Positions 19,354 to 28,493 are shown, numbered from the stretch's first letter. The stretch: DNA of 64,000 nucleotides from Pacificibacter marinus (GCF_018860665.1 NZ_JAHKPK010000003.1:1-64000), one strand, 5' to 3'. Made by a program: numbers and translations. The notes: generated from the letters alone by a model not told the origin.

Positions 19354-20271
19354 TCAAGAAATCCTAATCCGAGGGTCCAGCCAAGCGTTCAGAACATCTG
19401 CCAAAAAAGTCAGCATAATGTAGAACACGCTTAAAACGAGGACGATGGCTTGCATCATCGGTAGATCCGCACGTTGGATCGACTCCCAGGCGAGAAAGCC
19501 CAGTCCGTTGACCGCAAAGATTGTCTCGATCACGATGGAACCGCCAAGCATGAAACCGAATTGCACGGCCGCCAATGACACCACCGGAATGATCGCATTG
19601 CGCAGCGCATGTTTAAACAAGATCGAAAAGCCGCTGGCCCCTTTGGCCCGTGCGGTTCTGATGTAATCCGAGCGCAGCACTTCAAGCATGCCTGCACGGG
19701 TCAGACGCATCACGCCGGGAGTGATAAAGTACCCAAGGGCAATAGACGGCATCACAAAATGCGCCCAAGTGTCAGTGCCGGAGACTGGCAAAATGCGCCA
19801 ATTGATCCCGAACCAAAGCATCATCGTCAGCGCGAACCAAAAACTTGGCATCGCTTGCCCGACGACGGCCACAGTCAAAGCGAACCGATCAAGCAGGCTA
19901 TTGGGGCGGATCGCGGCCACAACGCCCAATGGAATGGCAAGCACCAGCGCGAATATCAACGCGGACAGACCAAGCGTCATTGTCGTTTTCAATCGTGCGA
20001 AAATTTCAATCGACACGGGCTGGTTCAGATACAGTGATTGCCCGAAATCCCCCTGCGCCGCGCGTCCGAGCCACGACATGAACTGAACGGGGATCGGCCT
20101 GTCATACCCGTAGTATTCTCGAATACGTACGATATCAGCCTGTGTTGCGTTTTCACCGGCCACAGCAATGGCAGGATCGCCTGTCAAGAACGTCATGGAA
20201 AACGTCATCGCAGACACCGTTAGGACAACCAATAAGGCCGTCACCAGTCGTTTAATGAAAAAAGCTATCAC
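19354..20271 (-). CDS. ABC transporter permease (DppB type)
   Basis: 305-residue inner-membrane permease that pairs with the DppC-type protein. It begins with the characteristic membrane helix (FIKRLVTALLVVLTVSAMTF), contains TFLTGDPA and YGYDRPIPVQF, which are typical of DppB/OppB N-termini, and has the coupling loop RTARAKGASGFSILFKHALRN. About six membrane segments can be read. It follows the binding-protein gene after a 100-bp gap that holds a GC hairpin, so it is probably expressed at a lower level than the binding protein. Confidence 0.9.
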   Translation of the reverse strand: MIAFFIKRLVTALLVVLTVSAMTFSMTFLTGDPAIAVAGENATQADIVRIREYYGYDRPIPVQFMSWLGRAAQGDFGQSLYLNQPVSIEIFARLKTTMTLGLSALIFALVLAIPLGVVAAIRPNSLLDRFALTVAVVGQAMPSFWFALTMMLWFGINWRILPVSGTDTWAHFVMPSIALGYFITPGVMRLTRAGMLEVLRSDYIRTARAKGASGFSILFKHALRNAIIPVVSLAAVQFGFMLGGSIVIETIFAVNGLGFLAWESIQRADLPMMQAIVLVLSVFYIMLTFLADVLNAWLDPRIRIS

Positions 20272-20312
20272 AGTATCAAGCCCGTTTTGTTTGAGAAAAG
20301 TGAGGCGACACT

Positions 20313-20338
20313 CCCCCGATGGCCCAAGGGCATCGGGG
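20313..20338 (-). promoter_or_regulatory. Intercistronic hairpin after the binding-protein gene
   Basis: An inverted repeat CCCCGATG...CATCGGGG, with additional GCCC/GGGC pairing and one bulged base, lies between the solute-binding-protein gene and the first permease gene. No run of T follows, so it is more likely an RNA-stabilising or partial attenuation structure than a full terminator. Such structures usually give the binding protein more transcript than the membrane components. Confidence 0.55.
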
Positions 20339-20371
20339 AAGGATCATCGACTTCGTTCGAGTGTGTTTTGC

Positions 20372-21901
20372 CTAGTTCCAGGTTGCTTCGAAAAAGCGTG
20401 GAATTTCATCCGACGTCGGTGTGAAATTCAGGTCTTTCGAAAACGCGTAGTATTTTGCGTAGGTAAACATCGGTAACCAATAGGCTTCTTCGGCGATAAT
20501 ACCCAAGGCCTCGGCATAGGCTTCCTTGCGGACGGCACTATCAACAGATGTATCACCGCGCGCCAAAGCTTCGGCCGTACGTGGATCTTTGGCTGGATCA
20601 TCAGCACCGCCAGAGAAGAAATGCGGCGTGATCGCGCCCACATCAGGAATAGACCCAGAGCCCCAAGTCATGTGGTTGATCGGAGTCTTACCTTTATGCG
20701 TCAGATCAAGAAGGCTTCCGTACTGCATCCAGTTCAAATTGGCACGAATGCCAACAGCGGCAAGATCACCGATAACCGCTTCAGTGAATTCACGCTGACG
20801 GTAACCATACAGATCAAACTCAAATCCAGCAGGATAACCGGCCTCAATCAAAAGCGCGCGGGCTTTGTCTGGGTCATAGTCGTATTGCTTTACATCTTGC
20901 GTACAGCCAAACTGATCAGGGTGACAGGCGGAGTGAATCACAGTGGACGCAGGACCAACCAATTCAATCGCGATGGCTTCGCGGTTGATCGCGTGTGACA
21001 CGGCCTGACGCACGCGTTTGTCGGTGAAGAAATCCTGACCAGAATCCCCATCGACATCAAACGCCATATAGGAAATGCGCAGAGTCTTTTCGTTTACGAC
21101 AGAAACCTGCCCACTGTCTTCCATCCGCAGAGCCTGCTCTTTAGGGACATCCCAAATCCAGTCCAGACCGCCTGTTAGCAATTCAGCAAGCTGGGTGTTG
21201 GATTCAGAAATCGTCCGGTAACGGATGTTTCCAATTTCAGGCGTGCCTTTAGGGCCACCTTCAAAATAGGCGTCATTGCGCTTCCAAAGAATGGATTTGC
21301 CAGTTTGGGAGTCGGCAACCATGTAAGGCCCTGTCCCCACAGGCGGCACCGAGCTATAATCTTTGCTGCCATCAGCGCCCGTTGGCGCATTGTCGTAATG
21401 CCCAGACGGCATGATCGAAATTTCGTTGGACAAATAAGAAAAGGCCAGCGGGCTTGGGGCGTTCAATTCGATACGCACAGTATAGTCATCGATTTTCTCT
21501 GCAGACTTCATCCAGTTATAGATAGAGGCCGCAGGAACACCGTTTTCTTCATCCAACAAGAAATTGATGGTGTAGACCACATCATCCGCGTCGAATGTGC
21601 TGCCGTCGTGAAACACGACATCTTCGCGCAGCTTAAATTCAACGGCCATATTGCCGTCCCATGTCCAGCTTTTCGCAAGCAGCGGGTCGAATTCACCTGT
21701 TTCAGAGTTGAACAAGACAAGGCCGTCCCACCCCATTTGCCCCATGATCACCAATTCGCGCGTCACACTAAAATACGGATCGATGACTGCGATTTCTTTA
21801 TCAGTTGCCCAGTTCAGCGTATCGTCTGATTTACCTGCAAATGCAGGCACAGCAAGCGACGCCGCGAGGGCTCCAGCGAGTGCCAGTTGTAGATGTTTCA
21901 A
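20372..21901 (-). CDS. Family-5 extracellular solute-binding protein of the ABC transporter
   Basis: 509-residue periplasmic binding protein of the DppA/OppA family. The N-terminal signal peptide has a predicted cut after AFA at about residue 22. The mature start DDTLNWATDKEIAVIDP and the DGLVLFN and LAKSWTW..VEFKLREDVVFHDG blocks are typical. It is the first gene of the 17-gene minus-strand array and captures the substrate for the permeases and fused ATPase downstream. A divergent LysR gene starts 206 bp away. Family 5 proteins bind peptides, opines, sugars and various amphiphilic compounds, so the ligand remains open. Confidence 0.9.
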   Translation of the reverse strand: MKHLQLALAGALAASLAVPAFAGKSDDTLNWATDKEIAVIDPYFSVTRELVIMGQMGWDGLVLFNSETGEFDPLLAKSWTWDGNMAVEFKLREDVVFHDGSTFDADDVVYTINFLLDEENGVPAASIYNWMKSAEKIDDYTVRIELNAPSPLAFSYLSNEISIMPSGHYDNAPTGADGSKDYSSVPPVGTGPYMVADSQTGKSILWKRNDAYFEGGPKGTPEIGNIRYRTISESNTQLAELLTGGLDWIWDVPKEQALRMEDSGQVSVVNEKTLRISYMAFDVDGDSGQDFFTDKRVRQAVSHAINREAIAIELVGPASTVIHSACHPDQFGCTQDVKQYDYDPDKARALLIEAGYPAGFEFDLYGYRQREFTEAVIGDLAAVGIRANLNWMQYGSLLDLTHKGKTPINHMTWGSGSIPDVGAITPHFFSGGADDPAKDPRTAEALARGDTSVDSAVRKEAYAEALGIIAEEAYWLPMFTYAKYYAFSKDLNFTPTSDEIPRFFEATWN

Positions 21902-22107
21902 ATTTTATCCTCCCTTAACAATGCCCAAGATCCTAACGCCCTGTACCGCTGGGGCTGACAAGTTTTGACTTGCCAACACGCAAAGGCCTGTGGTCGATTT
22001 CCCTGTCTCGAACATGTGTAAGGTTGATAATCAAGCGTGTGAGTCTATAAAGCAAATGATAAATAATTATCTCTTCATGCATTCTTGTTATAGTAAAAGG
22101 ATAGCCC
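21902..22107. promoter_or_regulatory. Divergent promoter region of the catabolic array and its LysR regulator
   Basis: A 206-bp AT-rich space between divergent start codons. At 22058-22071 there is an inverted repeat GATAA-N4-TTATC, which has the T-N11-A-like spacing expected of LysR operators. It lies 37 bp before the LysR start and within reach of the array promoter. An AAGGAT ribosome-binding site precedes the LysR ATG. I could not assign -35/-10 boxes with confidence. Confidence 0.5.
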
Positions 22108-23046
22108 ATGCATATGCCTCTGCGCCAGATCGAAGCCTTTCGTGCGGTCATCGAAACAGGCAGCATGACAGAGGCTGGAAAGCTGTTAAATGTCTCTCAG
22201 CCTGCGATCAGCCGCCAAATTCGCGAACTGGAACAAAGGTTTGGCATAAACCTTTTTCTGCGTCGCGCAGGTCGGGTCGAGCCGACCAAAGATGCGCAAC
22301 TCTTGTTTGCCGAGGTCGAACGCTGTCTTGGCGGCTTGGAACAATTCGTGAAATTCGCCGGCGAACTGGGCGTATCGCGTCGTCAACGATTGCGAATCGC
22401 AGCCACGGTCGGTCATTCATATTTTTTATTGCCCGATGTGATTCACGCCTTTCATAAAATCTATCCCGATGTGACGATTTCACTGCGCAGCGGACCATCG
22501 CCTGAAGTTGTCGATTTGATCGAAAAAGGCCAAAGCGACATCGGCTTCGCGCTTTTACCGCCTGAGTCTCATGGTGTCACCACAGAGACGATGCCCGAGG
22601 TCGAATTGGTCTGCGTTGTGCCAAAAGATCACCCGCTTGAAACCAAAGATTTTATCGAACCCATCGACCTAAAAGACACGCCTCTGCTGCTGATTTCCGA
22701 AGACAGTCTAATGCGCAAGCGATTGCTGCAGGCCTTCCAAGAGGCGGGTATCCGGCCCAACGTCATCGTCGACTCGACCTATACTGGCCCGATTTGCAGT
22801 CTTGTTGGGCAGAACATGGGCGTCTCGATTGTCGATCATCTGACGGCGGCTTCAAATGCCTATCAAGACATCACAATCAAGCGGTTCAGACCTTCAATCC
22901 CCTGTGAATTAAAACTTGTCACCCATGCACGGCAAGACATTTCTGCCCCCGCGCAGGCCTTCGTTGATCTTGCCAAAGAAGTTCTCGTGCGAATCTGTGA
23001 ATCCTCAGACTTAAATGCACCACATAAGACAGGCCACGTCAGATAA
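22108..23046 (+). CDS. LysR-type regulator, probable regulator of the catabolic array
   Basis: 312 residues. An N-terminal winged helix-turn-helix (LRQIEAFRAVIETGSMTEAG, VSQPAISRQIRELEQRFG) is followed by a type 2 periplasmic-binding-like effector domain (about 95-300; RIAATVGHSYFLLPDVIHAF). It is divergent from the ABC binding-protein gene. This is the standard arrangement in which a LysR protein controls the adjacent operon in response to its substrate or an intermediate, and also represses itself. The effector is unknown. Confidence 0.9.
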   Translation: MHMPLRQIEAFRAVIETGSMTEAGKLLNVSQPAISRQIRELEQRFGINLFLRRAGRVEPTKDAQLLFAEVERCLGGLEQFVKFAGELGVSRRQRLRIAATVGHSYFLLPDVIHAFHKIYPDVTISLRSGPSPEVVDLIEKGQSDIGFALLPPESHGVTTETMPEVELVCVVPKDHPLETKDFIEPIDLKDTPLLLISEDSLMRKRLLQAFQEAGIRPNVIVDSTYTGPICSLVGQNMGVSIVDHLTAASNAYQDITIKRFRPSIPCELKLVTHARQDISAPAQAFVDLAKEVLVRICESSDLNAPHKTGHVR

Positions 23047-23180
23047 TCCGCGCTCAGACCATTGGACGCGGCAAGCTGTTTTGCATTTTCTTAAAGATGC
23101 ACCTGACGATGGTTCAATATACGCCACAAGGACTGTCTTGTGATGTTGCGATACGATCCTGCGTCCCTTAGCCTGATCAT

Positions 23181-24533
23181 ATGCGCATCATTCCTTTCAT
23201 AACCTTTTTCGTTTTATCCACCTCATGCGCCAGCGCCGAGCCTTTGCCTGCGCCTGTGCAAGATGACGACTTTAGACCGGTAAACCTTGACGAAGCGGCC
23301 CTTGGGCAGCTGTTGTTTTACGATCCTATTTTGTCTGGAAATTCCGAAGTGGCCTGCGCCAGTTGTCACCATCCCGCCTTTGGAACATCGGATGGTCTTT
23401 CCCTTGGGATTGGCGATGGCGGCATCGGTTTGGGGACCCATCGTGAGGTCAGCAACGCCAACCTGCCAGAGGAACGCATCCCCAGAAATTCGCCCGCTTT
23501 GTTCAATTTGGGTGCGCATGAATTTACGGCCATGTTCCATGATGGTCGCCTTGAAGTCGACCCTTCCCGTGCCAGTGGCATGCGCACAGATATGGGCGAG
23601 GATATGGAAAACGGCTTTGCCTCGATCCTGTCTGCGCAAGCCATGTTTCCCGTGCTCAGCCGCGATGAAATGGCAGGGTCCTACAATGAAAACGACATTG
23701 GCCGATTGATCCGCCAAGGTCTCATCACCGGTGATGAGGGCGCGTGGGATGTGTTGGCAAAACGCGTGGCCCACCTGCCCGATTACGCCACCCGTTTCAT
23801 CGAAGTCTATCCACATATCTCTGAAGCAAATCAAATTGCTTTTACAGATATCTCAAACGCGATTGCGCGCTTTATCGAATTTGAATGGCGATCCGACACA
23901 GCGCCATTTGACGCGGTTTTGGCGGGTAAACGGCAACTAACAGGTCAAGCACAAACTGGGATGGATCTGTTCTATGGCGATGGAAATTGCGCCTCTTGTC
24001 ACAAAGGCCCCTTTTTGACCGATCACACATATCACGCGATGGGAGCGCCGCAAATAGGGCCGGGGAAATCCGCAACATTTGAAGATCATCACCGCGACGA
24101 CGGGCGCTTTCGCGTCACGGGGCGACTTGAAGATCGTTACGCCTTTCGCACGCCATCCCTGCGTAATATCGCTCTGACTGGCCCCTATGGGCACGCAGGC
24201 GCGCATTCAGATTTGGCGACATTTATCGCCAGTCATGCAGACCCCGCGACGTCGATTTTTGAATACGATCCCGCACAGGCAATCTTGCCAAACCTTGGCA
24301 AAGCAGATCAATCAGACATCGACTTTAGCGTGATGAATGACCCTGAACAGGTCAGCGCCATTGCTGCCGCTGTGCGCACGCCGCCTGTGTCTTTGTCAGA
24401 TGCAGATGTGGCGGCTTTGGTCGCCTTTCTTGCCACTCTGACTGACACCGCCAGCTTGCAAGGGCGTTTGGGCATACCTGACCAAGTGCCCAGCGGATTG
24501 GACATTCCCAATCCTGACCCAAATCCCAACTAA
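23181..24533 (+). CDS. MauG-like di-haem cytochrome c peroxidase family protein
   Basis: 450-residue exported protein with a signal peptide (cut near residue 19, ASA). Two c-type haem sites are visible: CASCH at 59-63 and CASCH at 270-274. Between them are blocks common to the CcpA/MauG family (LGQLLFYDPILSGN, PRNSPALFNLG, FHDGRLEVDP). Family members reduce hydrogen peroxide or, like MauG, oxidise a partner protein to install a modified cofactor. Its 3' end overlaps by 4 bp the convergent gene for a secreted FG-GAP/ASPIC protein, a possible partner. A Pro/Asn-rich tail ends the protein. Confidence 0.85.
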   Translation: MRIIPFITFFVLSTSCASAEPLPAPVQDDDFRPVNLDEAALGQLLFYDPILSGNSEVACASCHHPAFGTSDGLSLGIGDGGIGLGTHREVSNANLPEERIPRNSPALFNLGAHEFTAMFHDGRLEVDPSRASGMRTDMGEDMENGFASILSAQAMFPVLSRDEMAGSYNENDIGRLIRQGLITGDEGAWDVLAKRVAHLPDYATRFIEVYPHISEANQIAFTDISNAIARFIEFEWRSDTAPFDAVLAGKRQLTGQAQTGMDLFYGDGNCASCHKGPFLTDHTYHAMGAPQIGPGKSATFEDHHRDDGRFRVTGRLEDRYAFRTPSLRNIALTGPYGHAGAHSDLATFIASHADPATSIFEYDPAQAILPNLGKADQSDIDFSVMNDPEQVSAIAAAVRTPPVSLSDADVAALVAFLATLTDTASLQGRLGIPDQVPSGLDIPNPDPNPN

Positions 24534-26020
24534 GGCTTGATCATCTCAACAGACTGCCCAGCTTTATGATGCGCTGAGGATATGGTGCCGTCAGGCCAAG
24601 TGACCGTGACAAGTGCCTCGGTTGCATCCCCAAGTCCGAAATGGCGTGGCAACAATTGCCCGCCTGCGTGGCCACCACCAATGGTGTTTTGAATCATTTG
24701 CGTACCCTGCGGCGTTTGCACCGTGATCAGCGCGCCAATCGCATCACGATTTCCGCCAGCTTTCTGCAAAGATACGCCGAGCCAATGGCCTGTCTGGGGG
24801 GTAATATTGCGATAGAGCTCAAGCGGGGCGCGCCGATTGACAACAATCAAATCCAAACGCCCATCCTTGTCAAAATCGGCCAAAGCAGCGCCGCGAGACC
24901 GCGCGGCCGTGGCAACGCCAGCTGTGGCGGCAGTTTCCATGAATGTGCCATCTTCGTTTTGCATCAACAGGTTGTTCGGATCATCCATCGCCATCCCCGG
25001 CATTTGATCCACATTGCCTTTGGCGATGAACAGATCTGCACGGCCATCGTTATCGATATCGCCAAACTCTGCATGCCACCCTGTCGAGGGGCGTCCATCG
25101 TCACCGATATGCGGGCGCTGCGCATAGGTGCCAATGCTGTAATCCGCCGCCGCATAGGTGCCATCAGGTTGCGATAGTTGTAAAAGCTGATCGCCCATCG
25201 AGGTCAACATTACATCGTCAAACCCATCCGCATTCAAATCGCGACTGGCGATCCCCATGCCCCACAACGACACGTTTTGCCAGCCATCCGCGGCATCAAG
25301 AAAACGCCGATCCTTGATGTCCCACATTTGCTCATGGCCCTGTTTGACGTAGTAATGCCGATCGTTGGACAACCGCAGACTTGTGCGTCCCCGTGCATCT
25401 TTGCTCGCCAAAATCGACAGGGCGCAATATCCGGGGCTTAAGACTTCGGCTTCATATCCCTGCCCCATGGGCCGTAAAATCGTGTTCACATCGCAGGCTT
25501 CAAACGGCCCGTCTGGATCATCACGATCCACGTAATTGCCAATCGCAAGTGTGGGGCGCGCGTCCCCCTCCTCCCACCACGCTGTGAAAGCCGTACTCCA
25601 ACGTGTGTCGGTTTTGATGCCCAGCGCCTGCGTCGCATCAACGAAACCGCAGTTGCCATCGCCCTTCAAGACAACATTACGACCTGCGCGCAGAACAAAC
25701 AGATCGACATGGCCGTCGGCGTCCATATCGATGGGATAGGCGCCGGTTGTCTGGGTGAGGCTTGGAATTGGTGCATCTGCAAAGGTGAAATCACCCATGT
25801 TGCGCAACAGCTTTGCGCGCGTCTCGCCACCAGCGGCAAACACATCAGGCAGCGTATCGCCGTTGCAATCAAACACCGCGACGCCGCCGCCGACAAAATG
25901 TTCCCATCCGCCGCTGTAAACATGTGAGGGCAAGCGTGATGACATATCTTCGAACATGGGCTCGGCCCGCAAAGGCGGCACCATGATCAACGACATCAAC
26001 ACCCCGCCCAGCACCTTCAT
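24530..26020 (-). CDS. Secreted FG-GAP/VCBS-repeat protein with ASPIC/UnbV domain (CRTAC1-like)
   Basis: 496 residues with a signal peptide (cut after about residue 19). The body is a beta-propeller built from Ca-binding FG-GAP/VCBS repeats, with many DxDxDGxxD-like loops (DADGHVDLF, DLNADGFDDV, DIDNDGRADL, DFDKDGRLDL). The C-terminus (about 410-490; GHWLGVSL..GGGHAGGQ..WPDG) is an ASPIC/UnbV domain as in CRTAC1. The start overlaps the stop of the ROK repressor gene by 4 bp, and the stop overlaps the convergent MauG-like gene. The function is unknown; a periplasmic or extracellular partner of the di-haem protein is conceivable. Confidence 0.82.
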   Translation of the reverse strand: MKVLGGVLMSLIMVPPLRAEPMFEDMSSRLPSHVYSGGWEHFVGGGVAVFDCNGDTLPDVFAAGGETRAKLLRNMGDFTFADAPIPSLTQTTGAYPIDMDADGHVDLFVLRAGRNVVLKGDGNCGFVDATQALGIKTDTRWSTAFTAWWEEGDARPTLAIGNYVDRDDPDGPFEACDVNTILRPMGQGYEAEVLSPGYCALSILASKDARGRTSLRLSNDRHYYVKQGHEQMWDIKDRRFLDAADGWQNVSLWGMGIASRDLNADGFDDVMLTSMGDQLLQLSQPDGTYAAADYSIGTYAQRPHIGDDGRPSTGWHAEFGDIDNDGRADLFIAKGNVDQMPGMAMDDPNNLLMQNEDGTFMETAATAGVATAARSRGAALADFDKDGRLDLIVVNRRAPLELYRNITPQTGHWLGVSLQKAGGNRDAIGALITVQTPQGTQMIQNTIGGGHAGGQLLPRHFGLGDATEALVTVTWPDGTISSAHHKAGQSVEMIKP

Positions 26021-27279
26021 GCGTTGCTCGTTTCACAAGCGGTCACAAATTGATCTGACAAAGCACTGATCGCCGGCACAGTTGCCCCATGCGCCCAGAC
26101 CATATCATCCCAAGGCCGTATTGCGATGGCGCAGGGTTTGCGCATATCTGACAAAGTCATCGTTTTCATTTCGGCCAAAACCTCGTCAGCAAAAAGGTAA
26201 TCATAGCGCGTGCGCTCGCCCGAAATGATGATCAGCGGCGGATCGAAAAGCTGGACAACATTGGACAAGCCGACAGCCAAATACCGTCCCGCACGCCGAA
26301 AAATCGTGGCGGCAGCGGTATTTCCCGCTTTTGCCTCATCAAACAGTAAATCCAACAAATCTTCGGGTGTGCGATTGTGCATTTCCCCCAAATCCAAGGC
26401 CACGCCCACCTCGCGGGTGAGCGCATAATCCCCAAGATAGGCTTCAAGGCACCCACGCTGACCGCAGCGACACAGCGCCCCGTCCATTTGTACCTTTGTA
26501 TGCCCCAATTCGAGTCCAACACCATGACTGCCTCGATAAAGGGTATTGTTGACAACAAGCCCCATACCGACGCCATTCTCAATCGTCACCACGGCAAAGT
26601 CGGTCTTGTCGCGCCCCTCTCCGAACCAAAGTTCAGCAAGGGTCAGCATATTTGTGTCGTTGTCGATAAACAGTGGCATATCGAACCGCGCAGCAAAGGC
26701 TGGCGCAAAATCGACATCGTCACCTTGCAGCAATGAACACCACCGCACCACGCCACTTTCCATATCAACGATCCCGGGCAGCCCAACGCCAACAGCGCCG
26801 ATGTTTCCGACCGAGATCTCGCCTTTTTGCGCCAACATCTCGATCAGGGTGGTCATTTGATCTAACAGTTGCGTTGGCGTGCGCCGTTGATTGCTTGAGG
26901 GCAAAGTCACCCCCGCAAGCACATTTCCAACAAAATCAGATAAAACCGCTGAATGTCGTCTTGAAGACAATTTGATTCCCACAACGTAAGCGGCGCTTGG
27001 CACGACCTCCAACGCAACAGATGGACGCCCCCGCCCCGTTTCACGCGTTGGCTCATGCACCTCGCGCAGCAAACCAGCGGCAATAAGATCCGAGGTGACC
27101 GCTGTTGCACTGCCCGCACTGATTTTTAGCGCCCGCGCCACGTCAGCGCGCGCAGCACGCCCGTTCGCGCGCACGTGCTGAAAAAACTGCTGCCGCAAAG
27201 ATGCTGCCTTGGTGGTTCCAGACTGGAGCAATGGGCCACAGCCTGCACCAATCGCTGAGGGATACATATAATTCATCAT
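26017..27279 (-). CDS. ROK-family repressor, probable xylose regulator
   Basis: About 420 residues. The N-terminal winged helix-turn-helix (ADVARALKISAGSATAVTSDL) is followed by a ROK sugar-kinase-like domain with the zinc-site motif CRCGQRGCLEAYLG and the ROK blocks GVGLPGIVD and VVNNTLYRGSHGVGLELGH. Proteins of this build, such as XylR of Firmicutes, repress xylose genes until the sugar binds. It is divergent from xylF and 191 bp away, which supports that role. Several in-frame ATGs (MMNYMYP) leave the exact start uncertain. The CRTAC1-like gene is coupled behind it by a 4-bp overlap. Confidence 0.85.
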   Translation of the reverse strand: MMNYMYPSAIGAGCGPLLQSGTTKAASLRQQFFQHVRANGRAARADVARALKISAGSATAVTSDLIAAGLLREVHEPTRETGRGRPSVALEVVPSAAYVVGIKLSSRRHSAVLSDFVGNVLAGVTLPSSNQRRTPTQLLDQMTTLIEMLAQKGEISVGNIGAVGVGLPGIVDMESGVVRWCSLLQGDDVDFAPAFAARFDMPLFIDNDTNMLTLAELWFGEGRDKTDFAVVTIENGVGMGLVVNNTLYRGSHGVGLELGHTKVQMDGALCRCGQRGCLEAYLGDYALTREVGVALDLGEMHNRTPEDLLDLLFDEAKAGNTAAATIFRRAGRYLAVGLSNVVQLFDPPLIIISGERTRYDYLFADEVLAEMKTMTLSDMRKPCAIAIRPWDDMVWAHGATVPAISALSDQFVTACETSNA

Positions 27280-27470
27280 ATAAAAGAAATATCACAAAAA
27301 CCTACGTACTCAACCCGAAACCGATAGGGTTTCGTTAATAATTCGATCAAGTAAGGACAGCTTTCTATATTTTTACTTTACTCATTGAAGTTAATTGCGG
27401 CAATGTCACCCCACGCGAGTCGTGTGACTCGTCCTCGAATGCATTCGAGGGAACCTTAGGGAGGAACGTC
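27280..27470. promoter_or_regulatory. xylF/ROK intergenic control region with three dyads
   Basis: Three inverted repeats lie between the repressor and xylF. A perfect CGAAACC-N5-GGTTTCG at 27316-27334 is the best candidate for the ROK operator. A GAGTC-GTGT-GACTC hairpin is at 27417-27430. A perfect 18-bp palindrome CCTCGAATGCATTCGAGG is at 27433-27450, ending just before the GGGAGGA ribosome-binding site of xylF. The last two may act as operator or as mRNA structure near the start. Confidence 0.6.
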
Positions 27471-28493
27471 ATGAATAAATTTATCATCGCGGCTGCTGTT
27501 GCAGCCTCTGGTATCGCCACGACAGCTTTGGCAGAAGACCTAACAGTCGGCGTCAGCTGGTCTAACTTTCAAGAAGAACGCTGGAAAACAGACGAAGCCG
27601 CAATCAAAAGCGCACTTGAAGCCGCTGGTGCCACATATATTTCAGCTGACGCACAATCATCATCTGCCAAACAGTTGTCTGATGTTGAAAGCTTGATCGC
27701 GCAAGGCGCTGACGCCTTGATCATCCTTGCGCAAGACGCCGCAGCCATCGGGCCAGCCGTTGACGCAGCAGACGCAGAAGGCATTCCCGTTGTTGCTTAT
27801 GATCGCCTGATCGAAGACAGCCGCGCCTTTTACCTGACATTCGACAACGTCGAAGTTGGCCGCATGCAAGCCCGCGCCGTCTTTGCCGCACAGCCAACTG
27901 GCAACTACGTTATGATCAAAGGCTCCCCCACCGATCCCAACGCAGACTTCCTGCGCGGCGGCCAGCAAGAAATCTTGCAAGAAGCCATCGACAGCGGCGC
28001 GATCACAATTGTTGACGAAGCCTACACAGACGGTTGGTTGCCCGCGAATGCGCAGCGCAACATGGAACAAATCCTGACAGCCAACGACAACGCCGTGGAT
28101 GCGGTTGTGGCTTCTAATGATGGCACAGCGGGCGGTGTTGTTGCGGCCTTGACGGCACAGGGCATGGAAGGCCTTCCTGTGTCTGGTCAAGACGGCGATC
28201 ACGCTGCTTTGAACCGTGTTGCTCTTGGCACGCAAACCGTTTCCGTTTGGAAAGACGCACGCGAGCTTGGTAAAGCTGCCGGCACAATCGCAGCCGAATT
28301 GGCCGCGGATGACATGATGAAAATCGAAGGCAGCGCAAGCTGGACTTCTCCTGCGGGCACCGAAATGACCTCTATGTTCCTCGCACCGGTTCCTATCACC
28401 GCTGAAAACCTGTCTGTTGTCACAGATGCAGGCTGGATCACTGTAGAGGCCCTCTGCCAAGGCGTCACAGATGGCCCAGCGCCCTGCAACTAA
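27471..28493 (+). CDS. xylF: D-xylose ABC transporter substrate-binding protein
   Basis: 340-residue periplasmic sugar-binding protein (family 1, ribose/galactose fold). The signal peptide is cut after ALA at residue 21, and the mature start is EDLTVGVSWSNFQEERW. The xylose-specific blocks DAAAIGPAVDAADAEGIPVVAYDRLI and KGSPTDPNADFLRGGQ, and GQDGD near 240, match XylF. A strong GGGAGGA site precedes the ATG. It is the first gene of an operon that also encodes the membrane and ATPase components, xylulokinase and xylose isomerase, so the substrate assignment is well supported. Confidence 0.93.
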   Translation: MNKFIIAAAVAASGIATTALAEDLTVGVSWSNFQEERWKTDEAAIKSALEAAGATYISADAQSSSAKQLSDVESLIAQGADALIILAQDAAAIGPAVDAADAEGIPVVAYDRLIEDSRAFYLTFDNVEVGRMQARAVFAAQPTGNYVMIKGSPTDPNADFLRGGQQEILQEAIDSGAITIVDEAYTDGWLPANAQRNMEQILTANDNAVDAVVASNDGTAGGVVAALTAQGMEGLPVSGQDGDHAALNRVALGTQTVSVWKDARELGKAAGTIAAELAADDMMKIEGSASWTSPAGTEMTSMFLAPVPITAENLSVVTDAGWITVEALCQGVTDGPAPCN

